In this document: piece by piece, positions 36,370 through 45,119 of the stretch
Layout: each line of letters opens with the position of its first letter
Position numbering within the stretch: the first letter of the stretch is position 1
Origin: Streptomyces noursei
GTDB taxonomy: Bacteria; Actinomycetota; Actinomycetes; Streptomycetales; Streptomycetaceae
NCBI RefSeq assembly: GCF_001646665.1
Contig: NZ_LWBU01000384.1
Location: forward strand, 62,001 to 126,000
Direction of reading: 5' to 3'
DNA length: 64,000 nucleotides
The notes under the pieces: model-generated
What the model saw: only the letters and a program-made list of their open reading frames with translations
What the model was told of the DNA's origin: nothing
Databases searched by the model: none
Translations under genes and position numbers: made by a program

Positions 36370-37347
36370 CTACTGGATGTTCAGGCGGAGCGGGTGCGTG
36401 GCGTCCACCGGGCACGTGAAAACGCGCAGTTCACCGAAGCGGCCGACGTTGAGGTCCGGGTCATGGCCGCTGTCGAACGTCAGGAGGAGCCGGCTGCGTG
36501 CCCCGCAGGCCGGGCAGTCGATGCGCATGAGGTCCGTCAGGTGCCAGCTGGGCCAGCCACCGGCCTTCCACCCCTCCTGGCAGGACAGGACGCGGTGGTA
36601 CTCGGCGTCGCGGTCCTCCGCCCAGGCCTCGGCCTCGGCCACCAGTTCGTCCGGCAGTTCGTCCTGGTCGGGCAGGTCGGTGACCTCGACCGGGTCGAGG
36701 AGGCAGGGCCGCGGCACGTACCGCGCCACGGCGTCGGCCGGCGGCGCGGGAGGTTCCGCGAGGGTGCCGGTCAGTGCCGCAGGGCGGTGGCGCATCTCGA
36801 CGGCGGGTCCCCAGTAGTGCGCCTGACCGGGCAGGTCGGAGTGCTCCTGCGGGCACCACAGGACCTGAAGGACGTCCATGCCCTCCGGCCAGTCGAGGGT
36901 GGGGGCGTCCTGTGCGCGGAGCTGCAACACCGCGACCATCGGCACTCCCGGGTCGGCGGGGACCGGCACCCTGCGGATCCGCTCCCAGGTGCGCATGTCG
37001 AGGGCGCCCGCGCCGTCCATGATGCGGGTCTGGAGTGCGGCCTCCTCGTGGGTGAGTTCGTACGCGCTGTTCGGCCTGCCCGCCCGTCGGTCGCGCATGG
37101 CGCGGTCCGTCCGCTGCCATGCCTCGCGCTCCTGCTCGGAGAGCTTCTCCCGTACCTCGACCAGGTGCGGCCCTCGGCACACGGGCCATTCCTCCTCGGC
37201 CGGCCACAGCAGCGGGCCGCCCACGTGGCTGTCGCGTGCGGTGGGCCGGCCCGTTCGCGGGCGGAGCAGGGTGGCCTTGCGGGCGTAGGGCGCGAGGGCG
37301 GGTATGTCGGCGAGGAGCGCGTCGACGCTCGGGTTCACGGTTGTCAC
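36370..37347 (-). CDS. YwqG/DUF1963-like protein
   Basis: 325 residues from GTG 37347. Features resembling DUF1963: GGPLLWPAEEEWPVC near the N-terminus, MVAVLQLRAQD, and LQVLWCPQEH. A CxxC pair (DCPACGA) and a second Cys in VFTCPVDATHP may bind a metal. The C-terminus is LRLNIQ. It is a soluble cytoplasmic protein of unknown function. The extension to 37446 is Arg/Pro-rich and is rejected. Confidence 0.65.
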   Translation of the reverse strand: MTTVNPSVDALLADIPALAPYARKATLLRPRTGRPTARDSHVGGPLLWPAEEEWPVCRGPHLVEVREKLSEQEREAWQRTDRAMRDRRAGRPNSAYELTHEEAALQTRIMDGAGALDMRTWERIRRVPVPADPGVPMVAVLQLRAQDAPTLDWPEGMDVLQVLWCPQEHSDLPGQAHYWGPAVEMRHRPAALTGTLAEPPAPPADAVARYVPRPCLLDPVEVTDLPDQDELPDELVAEAEAWAEDRDAEYHRVLSCQEGWKAGGWPSWHLTDLMRIDCPACGARSRLLLTFDSGHDPDLNVGRFGELRVFTCPVDATHPLRLNIQ

Positions 37348-37479
37348 ACGGAACACCGTAGATCGCGGTCCGGCGGCCGGGTGACGCGTCGCGGCGCAGG
37401 CACGGGCGCGGGGCCGCGGCGGCCGGGGGCGCGGCCGGGACGGCACGCTCGCGCAGGCCGTCGCAACCGGCGGCGTGAG

Positions 37480-37655
37480 GGCTCGGGGCGTCGCGCGGGC
37501 ACGGGACCGTGCCCGGCTCGGGGGGCGCCCAGGCGGGGGGTCGTGCCCGGCTCGGGGCGGCGCGCGCGCCGGGACCGAGCCCTACTTGGGGCGGCGCGTG
37601 GGCCAGGACCGGGCCCGGCGCGGGGCGTCGCCCGGGGGCGGGACCGTGCCCTCAG
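37480..37655. repeat. Degenerate ~35-bp GC-rich tandem repeat (five copies)
   Basis: Units start about 37480, 37515, 37549, 37585 and 37621. Each runs GGCTCGGGGCG(T/G)CGCG... and closes with GGGACCGTGCCC-like sequence. The copies diverge by several bases. The last copy covers the stop codon of the adjacent acetyltransferase gene (37652). With the flanks, it fills most of the 304-base gap between that gene and the YwqG-like gene start. Confidence 0.75.
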
Positions 37656-38419
37656 TCGCGCTGTCGCTGGGGCAGCGAGAGGTAGAGGCGGGTGCCCCCG
37701 GGCGTGAAGCCGACGCGTTCGTAGACGCGGCGGGAGCCCTCGCCGCCGTACTCGAGCCAGACCGATCCGGCCCCCCGGGTGAACATCGCTCCGCTCAGCG
37801 CGGCGGTCACGGCGGCGGCGACGCCGCGGCCGCGGTGGGCCGGGCGGGTACCGACACCTGACAGTTCGGCGGTGCCCTCGGCGGGCGGGGAGCAGGAGGC
37901 TCCGCCGGCGCAGCCGCCCTCCGGGGCGCGGACGAAACGCACCGCTCCTCCAGTGCGCTGGGTGCGCCTCAACCGGTCCGCGCCCTGCGCGGAAGGGGCG
38001 AAGACGCCGCCGAACGCCTCGGACAGCGCGGCGTCCAGCGCGGTGTACTCCTCGTCGGTGACCGGGACTTCCACGCGCGGGGCGTCGGCGGACCGGGGGG
38101 CCGCCAGTGTGGCGGGGGTGCAGACGAGGTACTCGTGCACCGCCTCGGTCGCGAAGCCCGATGCCCGCAGGGCGGGCGCCACCCCGGGGGCGGCCTCCGG
38201 GCAGAACTCCAGCCGCGGCAGCAGGCCGTGCTCGCGGAACACGGCGATCAGTGCCGTGATGTCCCGCCCGGTCGGTTCGGTTCCGGGCAGCGGGGTGGCG
38301 TAGTTGAGGTACGGGCTGTCGCTGCCGGGGCTGAAGCCGGCGACGAAACCGCCGGTCTCGACGACGACGGGGCGGCGGCGGAGGTTGGCGACGGCGAAGT
38401 TCTGGACCTGCGTGTCCAT
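37652..38419 (-). CDS. GNAT-family N-acetyltransferase
   Basis: About 255 residues from ATG 38419 (GAGG upstream); ATG 38455 and GTG 38473 are alternatives. The C-terminal GNAT core contains the acetyl-CoA loop GVGTRPAHRGRGVAAAVTAAL and ends with VWLEYGGEGSRRVYERVGFTPGG. The N-terminal half resembles a second, degenerate GNAT fold (DITALIAVFREHGLLPRLEF). The substrate is unknown. An insertion with three Cys (EGGCAGGASCSPP, and another nearby) lies before the acetyl-CoA loop. Confidence 0.8.
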   Translation of the reverse strand: MDTQVQNFAVANLRRRPVVVETGGFVAGFSPGSDSPYLNYATPLPGTEPTGRDITALIAVFREHGLLPRLEFCPEAAPGVAPALRASGFATEAVHEYLVCTPATLAAPRSADAPRVEVPVTDEEYTALDAALSEAFGGVFAPSAQGADRLRRTQRTGGAVRFVRAPEGGCAGGASCSPPAEGTAELSGVGTRPAHRGRGVAAAVTAALSGAMFTRGAGSVWLEYGGEGSRRVYERVGFTPGGTRLYLSLPQRQRD

Positions 38420-38715
38420 GGTGGGTTCGACCTCACGAAGTCTCGTGATCGGCATGGGCGTTGCGGTGGACACCGCACCGTGGGGCCGCCGTGCGGGACG
38501 TCGTGCCGGGCGGACCGAGGCGCCCGCTGTGCAGCGGACTGCTCAGTGCCGGCGGCGGCCGCTGGGGGACGCCGGGATCATTGGCTGTCGTTCCTCACCG
38601 TGAGTGCGGTCCGCGGGGCGCAGACCGCGGGTCACTTTTCCACGGCCTGGTCGGGGCGGGCAAGGCGTTTCCCGGCGTTTTCCACGGCGCGGACCGGCCT
38701 TGCCCGTGGGTCGGG

Positions 38716-39129
38716 TCAGGCGACGAAGACGCAGAACGGGTGACCCGAGGGGTCCGCCAGCACGTACAGCGGTTCGTCGGGGTCGTCGTGCCGGTCGAGC
38801 AGGAGACGGGCGCCCAGTGCCTCGGCCCGCGCGCGCTGCCGGTGGAGCGCGTCCACGTCCGGAACCGTGCAGTCCAGATGGAGTTGCATGGGAACGTCGT
38901 GCCGGGGCCAGGTGGTCCGAGGGAGCTCGTCGACCCGCTGGAACGCCAGCCTCGCCCCGCCCTCGGCGTCGCGCAGGACGAGCCAGTCCCTCTCGTCCTC
39001 ACCGCCGTCCTGGGGCGGCTCGTCACCGGGGCGGTAGAAGTACCCGAGCAATTGGCGGTAGAACTCGGCGAGTTCCCTGGGTTCCGTGGTGTCCAGCACG
39101 GTCTGCAGCAACTGCGGGTGTTCCGTCAT
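38716..39129 (-). CDS. VOC-family (glyoxalase/bleomycin-resistance-like) protein
   Basis: 137 residues with two beta-alpha-beta-beta-beta modules: QTVLDTTEPRELAEFYRQLLGY and MQLHLDCTVPDVDALHRQRARAEALGA...LADPSGHPFCVFV. The family includes metal-dependent lyases, dioxygenases and antibiotic-binding proteins. Only some of the usual metal ligands are obvious, so the activity is open. The ATG start is followed directly by the first conserved strand. Confidence 0.85.
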   Translation of the reverse strand: MTEHPQLLQTVLDTTEPRELAEFYRQLLGYFYRPGDEPPQDGGEDERDWLVLRDAEGGARLAFQRVDELPRTTWPRHDVPMQLHLDCTVPDVDALHRQRARAEALGARLLLDRHDDPDEPLYVLADPSGHPFCVFVA

Positions 39130-39342
39130 GGGGGCCTCCGTTTCCTTGGCCTTCCTTCGCCGGCCCGGATGGGCCGACGGCGCCGAGGGGCGGCGCCCCC
39201 TCGGCTTCCCCCACCGCTCGCCGTCAATCGCGCATCCGTCACGTCCGCCGGGTCCCGCACACGGTTATGGTCGTTCGCCGGGTATCAGGTGGCGGCCGGC
39301 GGACGGCCGAGTGCACCGACGACGGGGATCAGGGGGTTTGGC

Positions 39343-40080
39343 ATGGACGCCAGTATCACTTCGGCGTTGATCGGCGCCATCGCCGTGGGCGGCACGGCTC
39401 TGGGCACGGTGCTCGGCGGATGGGTCCAGGCGCGTGGCGGCCAGGCCCAGGCGAAGGCCGCCCAGCAGGCCGCGCAGATAGCGGCGGAGGCCACACACCA
39501 TCAGGCCCTCTACGACCGCCGCTGGTCGCTCCTGGCGGCCTACCTGCGGGCCGCCAGCGAGTGCATGGAGGCCGCGGACCAGCTCTACACCACGGACTCC
39601 GTGCCGGAGACCCGGCGGCGGTGGCACGCGTTCACGCTCGCCCACGCGGAGGCCGAACTGGCGGCCCCGGCGCCGCTTCTCGTTCCCATCGACGACGTCC
39701 GCAAGGCCGTGGGGCGCACGTACTGGACGGCTCAGCGGTCCGCGCCCGCGCGGCGCGCCTGGAAGGAGCTGCACAGGCGGGCCAAGCAGGGCGAGGCGGC
39801 AGCGGTCCGGGCGCGCGAGGCGGTCGAGGCCCTCTGGGAGGTGGACCAGGACGCCCCGCACGCGCGTCGGGCGGCGTCATCGGCGTACGCGGAAGCGGAG
39901 CAGGCTCTCGGCGGCCTGCCCGGGTTCGACGACGACCACACGGCTCTCCTGCTGAACATGACCCGACACCAGTGGGAGGCCGCCGGCCGCGAGAGGGAGA
40001 CGCGCAAGGAGAACCACCTGGCGGCCCGCCGGGAACTGGTGGCGGCGGCGCGGAACGTCTTCGGCACGGACCGCTTCTGA
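39343..40080 (+). CDS. Membrane-anchored coiled-coil protein of unknown function
   Basis: 245 residues from ATG 39343. A single N-terminal membrane helix (ITSALIGAIAVGGTALGTVLGGW) is followed by an Ala/Gln-rich coiled coil (AQAKAAQQAAQIAAEA) and a long helical region to the C-terminus. No enzymatic motif is seen. Similar proteins are frequent in streptomycetes and are unassigned. The frame is open far upstream, but only the part from 39343 has protein-like composition. Confidence 0.65.
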   Translation: MDASITSALIGAIAVGGTALGTVLGGWVQARGGQAQAKAAQQAAQIAAEATHHQALYDRRWSLLAAYLRAASECMEAADQLYTTDSVPETRRRWHAFTLAHAEAELAAPAPLLVPIDDVRKAVGRTYWTAQRSAPARRAWKELHRRAKQGEAAAVRAREAVEALWEVDQDAPHARRAASSAYAEAEQALGGLPGFDDDHTALLLNMTRHQWEAAGRERETRKENHLAARRELVAAARNVFGTDRF

Positions 40081-40175
40081 AGAACGCGGCACGCACCGGC
40101 CGCCGCCGCCGAAGCGGCGCATTGCCGTCGCGCCCGCTGGGCGGCCATCCGCGGGGGCGCACCCCGCTCACCCAC

Positions 40176-40838
40176 CTACACGAGGGCTATGGCCGAGCCG
40201 GCGGTGACGGAGAGCTCGGCGGCGTGGAGGAGCTGGAGGCAGACGTAGGACTCGACGCGGTAGCGCTGCCGGCCGCCAGGGGCGGGTGTACCGGCTTCGA
40301 CCGCCGCCGATACCTCTTCGGAGTTCGGGTCCAGACGCTCGTCCAGGCCGAGAGCCCGGGCGATCTCGCGGACCTCGGCGAGCAGCCGCACGGAGGAGCC
40401 CACGTAGCCGCCCGGGGCGGCCTTGTCGACGATGACGTGCGGGAGGTCGACGGGGACGTAGTAGCCCTCGCAGTCGGAGTGGTGGACCAGGTGGTCGAAC
40501 GGCCCGGGGCGTTCCTCGTCGGGCGGAGTCCGGTACACCTCACGCAGGAGCGGATCGTCGGTCGCGCGGGCCCCGCCGAGCGGCAGCGGCTCGGGCAGGC
40601 GGCCGTCGTCCGCGAGGTGGACGGCGAGACGGCGAACCGCGTGCAGTCCGGAGTAGCCCCACATCTCGAACTCCGTCTCCCGTGCGTCGACACGGTCCGG
40701 TTCCGTCCATGGGGCCGCTCCGGCCCGCTCCAGCAACGTCCCGATCGCGTCGAAGTCGCCGCGCAGCGCCTCGGCATGCTCTTCCTCGACATCGGTCAGC
40801 ACACCGACCACCATGTTCGGCCCCATGCTCCGCATCAT
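40176..40838 (-). CDS. Unknown soluble protein, DUF1877-like at best
   Basis: About 220 residues from ATG 40838; ATG 40835 and 40826 are alternatives. It begins MMRSMGPNMVVGVLTDVEEE, contains GYYVPVDLPHVIVDK and GSSVRLLAEVREIARAL, and ends with a helix. It is acidic, with no membrane segment, and has the size and pattern of small YfbM/DUF1877-type or immunity-like proteins. I do not recognise a function. Upstream in-frame sequence overlaps the next gene antisense and is rejected. Confidence 0.6.
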   Translation of the reverse strand: MMRSMGPNMVVGVLTDVEEEHAEALRGDFDAIGTLLERAGAAPWTEPDRVDARETEFEMWGYSGLHAVRRLAVHLADDGRLPEPLPLGGARATDDPLLREVYRTPPDEERPGPFDHLVHHSDCEGYYVPVDLPHVIVDKAAPGGYVGSSVRLLAEVREIARALGLDERLDPNSEEVSAAVEAGTPAPGGRQRYRVESYVCLQLLHAAELSVTAGSAIALV

Positions 40839-41002
40839 GACAGCGGCCACTGACAGGGGCCCGCCCCCCGGTGGCCCGTCGGCTCGCGAAGGTCGCCGGC
40901 GCGGGGCGGGGGCACGGCCCCGGCCGGCGGTTCCCGGCCCCGAACGGGACGGGGCCTGTCTCACGCGCGGCGCCGTACCCCGGTCCGGCCGGCGGCAGTC
41001 GG

Positions 41003-41437
41003 TCAGGAGCCGAACTCCTCCTTGCTGACGTCCTTGACGAACTTCCACCCTTCGCCGGCCGGCTCGAACACGTACACGTACTGCCCCGCCCACGGCACGT
41101 CCGGCCGTGGGTCGGCGCCGGAGCGGTCGGTCGTGTAGGGCGTCGTGATCTCCTGGATCCGGACCTTGGCCCGCGCCCCCTGGATCTCCACGTCGGTCAG
41201 GGTGACCTTGGCGCGTGCATGACTCCACTCACGGCCCGTGGGGGCCGCGAACCTGCGCCACTCGGCGTCCTTCTTGTCCGCCCTGGCCTGGAAGATGCCC
41301 TCCGCGGCGACGCGAATCGACTCCCGTCGCCGTTCCCGCTCGGCCTCCTCCATCCAGTCGTGCACGACCAGCGACCCCCCGCCCACGGCGATGACGGCTG
41401 CCAGGGCGGCGAGCAACTGCCTGTGGATCCTGCGCAT
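41003..41437 (-). CDS. Unknown secreted or membrane-anchored protein
   Basis: 144 residues. The N-terminal basic stretch and hydrophobic helix (RRIHRQLLAALAAVIAVGGGSLVV) act as a signal anchor. A charged helix and a small beta domain follow (AKVTLTDVEIQGARAKVRIQE, then GQYVYVFEPAGEGWKFV), reminiscent of NTF2-like lipid-side proteins. No catalytic motif is seen. The function is unknown. Confidence 0.65.
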   Translation of the reverse strand: MRRIHRQLLAALAAVIAVGGGSLVVHDWMEEAERERRRESIRVAAEGIFQARADKKDAEWRRFAAPTGREWSHARAKVTLTDVEIQGARAKVRIQEITTPYTTDRSGADPRPDVPWAGQYVYVFEPAGEGWKFVKDVSKEEFGS

Positions 41438-41550
41438 GGTCCCCCTTCGAACACGGCGAATGCGCAGCGTACGCGATCATGCCCTGGCAGAGTGCGGGGC
41501 AGGTGGCGCGGTGCACCGGCCGTGCGCGTGCCCAGACGAAGGGCGGGACT

Positions 41551-42417
41551 GTGCGGCGTGCGGCGGTGGGTGTCGATGTCGGCGGAACGAAGATGCTGAT
41601 GCTCGCCCAGGGCGGGGAGCTGCTTGGGGCTGACATCAGCCGGCGGGTCGGCACCGGGCCGGAGACCGGCCCTGCCGAGCTCGAGAAGGCCATCGAGGAG
41701 TTCCTCGTCGAACACCGGCTGGAGCCTACGGCACTGGGCGTGGCGGTCCCGGGGCTGGTCGAGAGTGGCCGGGTCGAGGTCTCCGACGTTCTGCCGCAAC
41801 GCGCCGGCTGGAACGGCCCGGTCACCCAAGCCCCCTGCTCGCTCCTGGTCAACGACATCAGGGCAGCGCTCGCGCAGGAGACGGCCACGCTGCCCGTGGA
41901 CGCCACCGCCGCCGTGGTGGTGTGCGGGACAGCCGTGGGATCGGCGTACTTGTCCGAGGGGCGAGTCGTCCGCGGGGCCCGCGGCTGGGCCGGCGAGATC
42001 GGCAGTCTTCCGCAGACCACACCACAGGGCGTGCGCCGGCTCGACGAACTGGCCGGCGGGGGCGCCATCGTGAGTGCGGCCCGAATGCCGCCCGGACAGA
42101 TCCACACCGCGCTCTCCACAGGGGACCGCCGTGTGCAAGCCATCGTGCACGCGGCGGGCCATGCGTTCGGGCTGGCTCTCGCCTCGCTGATCAACATGCT
42201 GAATCCGCACGCCGTCCGCGTCGCGGGAGGCACCCTCACCTACCGGGGCTACTGGGACACCGCGCTGGAGGCCGCGCGGGAACACTCCCTGCCCGAACTG
42301 TGGCATGCGTGCACCGTCACCCGGATCGACCACCCGGAACCCGTCGTCGCACGCGGCGCCGTCCGGCTCGCCACCGCCATGGCCGACGGTCACGCCTGGG
42401 TCCGCCAGTACCTATGA
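41551..42417 (+). CDS. ROK-family sugar kinase-like protein
   Basis: 288 residues from GTG 41551. The phosphate-1 motif AVGVDVGGTKMLML opens the protein. VAVPGLVESGRV and VVVCGTAVGSAYL follow the ROK pattern, but the Cys-rich zinc motif typical of glucokinase-type ROK members (CxCGxxGC) is absent: the region reads RGARGWAGEIGSLPQTTP. Without a helix-turn-helix it is not a ROK repressor. It may be a degenerate kinase or a sugar-binding protein. The extension to 41479 lacks a ribosome site. Confidence 0.78.
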   Translation: MRRAAVGVDVGGTKMLMLAQGGELLGADISRRVGTGPETGPAELEKAIEEFLVEHRLEPTALGVAVPGLVESGRVEVSDVLPQRAGWNGPVTQAPCSLLVNDIRAALAQETATLPVDATAAVVVCGTAVGSAYLSEGRVVRGARGWAGEIGSLPQTTPQGVRRLDELAGGGAIVSAARMPPGQIHTALSTGDRRVQAIVHAAGHAFGLALASLINMLNPHAVRVAGGTLTYRGYWDTALEAAREHSLPELWHACTVTRIDHPEPVVARGAVRLATAMADGHAWVRQYL

Positions 42418-42668
42418 GCCGGCGTGTCGAGGACCAGCCCCACGGCCGGCGTCCCACGGCACTCGCGAGCACCTGTCGCGCCCGCAGCCTCCTGCCGGGG
42501 CCGAACCCGCCGGGCGCGGGCAGTGCCGGGCGCGGTCCGGCTCCACCGCGGGTGCGCAGCGTCCGGATGACGCGGGGCGGGTCCGTACAGCGACGGTGCG
42601 GCCGGCGCGTCAGGGGCGACCGGTCACCCGTCGGCGCCGTGTACGACGCCCGCGGCGCCGGTGCAGCG

Positions 42669-43142
42669 TCAGGCGGGGCCCGGGGGGTGGCGGCGTGTGA
42701 AGCGGGTCCGGGCGGCTTCATGAGCGTGGCGCAGCAGTTGGACGACCAGGCCGGTCGTCCTCTCGCCGGGGTTGACGACGGAGACCCAGCCGAGCGGGCC
42801 ATAGACGGGGTGGGGCAGCACGATGTCGACGGCTGCGTGGTCGCGCGGACGGCTGATGCGGCGTGGTTCCTCTCCGGTGAGGTCCTGGAACGTCGCACGG
42901 TCGACGTGGACGTTGACGCGCCAGCGGCCCGGAGGGTCGAGGTCGGAAGCGGCGTCGTCCGGGTAGTCCTTGGTGACGATCGTTCCGTAGGGCTGGACGT
43001 TCTCGGGGGTCCGGCCGTCCGGGGCGTAGTAGAAGAACGCGTCCCCCCAGGCGACTTCGGGGAAGTCGCCTCCCGGCTCCGGGACGAGCACGAGTGCGCC
43101 GTCGAAGCCTCGCACGGTCGCGATGATCTGTTCCATACTCAT
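42669..43142 (-). CDS. DUF6194-family protein
   Basis: 157 residues beginning MSMEQIIATVRGFDG, with PEVAWGDAFFYYAPDG, QPYGTIVTKDYPDD and RVNVHVDRATFQDL, the pattern of DUF6194 proteins common in streptomycetes. There is no known activity. It is divergent from a MerR-type regulator only a few tens of bases away, which probably controls it. Confidence 0.75.
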   Translation of the reverse strand: MSMEQIIATVRGFDGALVLVPEPGGDFPEVAWGDAFFYYAPDGRTPENVQPYGTIVTKDYPDDAASDLDPPGRWRVNVHVDRATFQDLTGEEPRRISRPRDHAAVDIVLPHPVYGPLGWVSVVNPGERTTGLVVQLLRHAHEAARTRFTRRHPPGPA

Positions 43143-43151
43143 GGTTCAAGC

Positions 43152-43165
43152 ATGACCTTCAAGTG
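43152..43165. promoter_or_regulatory. Possible MerR-type operator half
   Basis: ACCTTCAAGTGCTT between the divergent DUF6194 and MerR genes resembles one half of the ACCTCAAGT-type operators bound by MerR/TipA proteins. TTCAAG also occurs at 43143-43148. The inverted partner is imperfect, so this is tentative. Confidence 0.3.
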
Positions 43166-43183
43166 CTTATGTGGGGTTGGCCG

Positions 43184-43960
43184 GTGGGAGAGGACGCGAG
43201 CGGTTCCCGGCACGTGCCGCTGAGGACGGTCGATGTCGCCAGGGAGTCCGGGTACTCGGTGCAACAGGTCCGCGATCTGGAACGGTCGGGAGTCATCCCC
43301 CCGGCCGCTCGATCGAGCAACGGTTACCGGTCGTACACCTCGGCCCACGTGCGGGCTCTCCGCGCCTATCGGGGACTCGCCGGTGCTGTCGGGCCCGTCT
43401 CGGCCCGGAAGATGCTCACGGAGCTGCGGACGGCGACGGTCGAGACGGCGGCCGCGGCGATCGGCGGGGTGCACGTCCGGCTCGCGCGGGAGCGGGACGA
43501 GGCTCTGCGGGCCCAACGAGCACTGCACGCCATCCGGTCGGAGACGGACACTCCTGAGCCGGAGCAGGAGAGCGACGCGATGACGATCACGCAACTGGCC
43601 GCGGCGCTCGGCGTGCGTCCCTCGACCCTGCGGTTCTGGGAGCTGGAAGGCCTCGTCGCCCCCGAGCGGGTGACGGCACTGCGGGCCCGTCGCTACGGGC
43701 TTCCGGCGATCCGGGCGGCCCGGATCGTCGCGGCCCTCCGCGGGTCCGGTCACGGCATTCCCGCCGTACGCGACATCATGGCGTCCCTGCACCGGCTGGA
43801 CGGCGCGGAGGAGACGGAGCGCATCCTGCGACGGCGCCTGGACCTGATCGCCGCACGGACCGTCGCGCTGCTGCGGGCGGGCGCGGACCTGGCAGCCGTC
43901 GTCACGTCGGCGCAAGGGCCCGCCGATCGGCCGCCGGCCACGGATCGCCACGAGTGCTGA
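43184..43960 (+). CDS. MerR-family regulator with two MerR-type helix-turn-helix domains
   Basis: 258 residues from GTG 43184; GTG 43163, ATG 43169 and GTG 43214 are alternatives. Two winged-helix MerR heads occur in one chain: LRTVDVARESGYSVQQVRDLERSG (~10-75) and MTITQLAAALGVRPSTLRFW (~130-195), each followed by a helical arm. Normal MerR proteins have one head and dimerise. The fused pair could act as a pseudo-dimer. No cysteine-rich metal site is visible. It is divergent from the DUF6194 gene. Confidence 0.8.
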   Translation: MGEDASGSRHVPLRTVDVARESGYSVQQVRDLERSGVIPPAARSSNGYRSYTSAHVRALRAYRGLAGAVGPVSARKMLTELRTATVETAAAAIGGVHVRLARERDEALRAQRALHAIRSETDTPEPEQESDAMTITQLAAALGVRPSTLRFWELEGLVAPERVTALRARRYGLPAIRAARIVAALRGSGHGIPAVRDIMASLHRLDGAEETERILRRRLDLIAARTVALLRAGADLAAVVTSAQGPADRPPATDRHEC

Positions 43961-44087
43961 CGCGTGCGTACGATCCAGGTCGTCGTCGAGCCATGACGAC
44001 CGGGCGGGCGGCGCCGGCCCCGACGCCGGGGCGGTCAGCGGCGCCCGAGGGTGGACTACGTGCACGCAATACGGGCACGGGCATGGT

Positions 44088-44408
44088 GTGTCCGCAGCTA
44101 CGACCCCCCTGGCGTTACAGGTCCGGTGCGTGCTGCAGCGTGCCGGGTTCTGCCTCCTGGACGCGGCTGACGACGTGACACCCGGCATGCGCGTCAGCGA
44201 CGTTCCGTCCGGGGTGTTGATCCACTGGACCGCGCTGGGCGGGCGGTCGGAGCAGAACGGCGCACACGTCCCCGGAGGGCACTCGGAGTCGATCGTGCGC
44301 GCCGCGGTCCTGGCAGTTCTGACCGGCCACGGGCTCTGCGTCCTGTCGAGCGGCGCGGCCGGCGACCTGATCGTCCTCCCGCCCGATCAGGCGCGTTTCC
44401 GCACCTGA
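44088..44408 (+). CDS. Unknown small protein with a TTA codon
   Basis: 106 residues from GTG 44088. It starts MSAATTPLALQVRCVLQRAG, ends VLPPDQARFRT, and has the middle motif PSGVLIHWTALGG. No domain is recognised. Leu10 is encoded by TTA (44115-44117), so translation should depend on the bldA tRNA. It lies between the MerR gene and a flavin-binding oxidoreductase gene. Confidence 0.6.
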   Translation: MSAATTPLALQVRCVLQRAGFCLLDAADDVTPGMRVSDVPSGVLIHWTALGGRSEQNGAHVPGGHSESIVRAAVLAVLTGHGLCVLSSGAAGDLIVLPPDQARFRT

Positions 44409-44487
44409 CGGGGTGTTCGGTCAGGACTGCCGGACGTCCGGCACGGTCATGGGACAGGCGAAATACTTCCCTACATAATCCTTGGAC

Positions 44488-45075
44488 ATGGGAAAGACTT
44501 ACGCGCGTATCGACGGCCGGCTGCGCACCTTCATCGAGCAGCAACCGATGTTCTTCACGGCGACCGCCCCGCTGACCGGCGACGGTACGGTCAACCTCTC
44601 CCCCAAGGGCCTGAAGGGCTCCTTCGTGGTGCTCGACGAGGAGCGGGTCGCCTACCTCGACTTCGCCGGCAGCACCGCCGAGACCGTCGCACACCTGCGG
44701 GAGAACGGCCGGATCACACTCATGTGGTGCGCCTTCCAGGGCCCGCCCAACATCGTCCGGGTACACGGCAAGGGCGAGCCCGTCTTCCGGGACGACCCGC
44801 GCTTCCCCGAACTGCTCGCCCACTTCCCCGACATCGACCCGGCCCTGCACGGGCTGCGCGCGATCATCGTGGTGACGGCCGGACTGATACGGGACTCCTG
44901 CGGGTACGGGGTGCCGTTCATGTCGTACGACGAGGACCGCGACCTGCACGGCAGGCGCTTCGCCCGGGAGGACGACGCCTCCCTCAGCGCGTACTTCGCC
45001 AAGAAGGAGCACATCGCGCAGAGCATCGACGGCCTTCCCGGGCTGCCGCTCCCGCTGCCTCCCGCCGCCTTCTGA
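44488..45075 (+). CDS. Pyridoxamine 5'-phosphate oxidase-family flavoprotein
   Basis: 195 residues from ATG 44488. It is a split-barrel flavin-binding fold: FIEQQPMFFTATAPLTGDGTVNLSPKG, VAYLDFAGSTAETVAHLRENGRITLMWCAF and RVHGKGEPVF. The family includes F420- and FMN-dependent reductases and oxidases; the cofactor is not decided by the visible motifs. Monocistronic context. Confidence 0.85.
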   Translation: MGKTYARIDGRLRTFIEQQPMFFTATAPLTGDGTVNLSPKGLKGSFVVLDEERVAYLDFAGSTAETVAHLRENGRITLMWCAFQGPPNIVRVHGKGEPVFRDDPRFPELLAHFPDIDPALHGLRAIIVVTAGLIRDSCGYGVPFMSYDEDRDLHGRRFAREDDASLSAYFAKKEHIAQSIDGLPGLPLPLPPAAF

Positions 45076-45119
45076 GCCCGCCGCCCCGCCTCGCCCCACC
45101 GCGCCGGGGGCGGACGTGA

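Noticed and set aside
37480..37655. CRISPR-like array
   Set aside because: The repeats are contiguous and degenerate with no unique spacers, and no cas genes are present.
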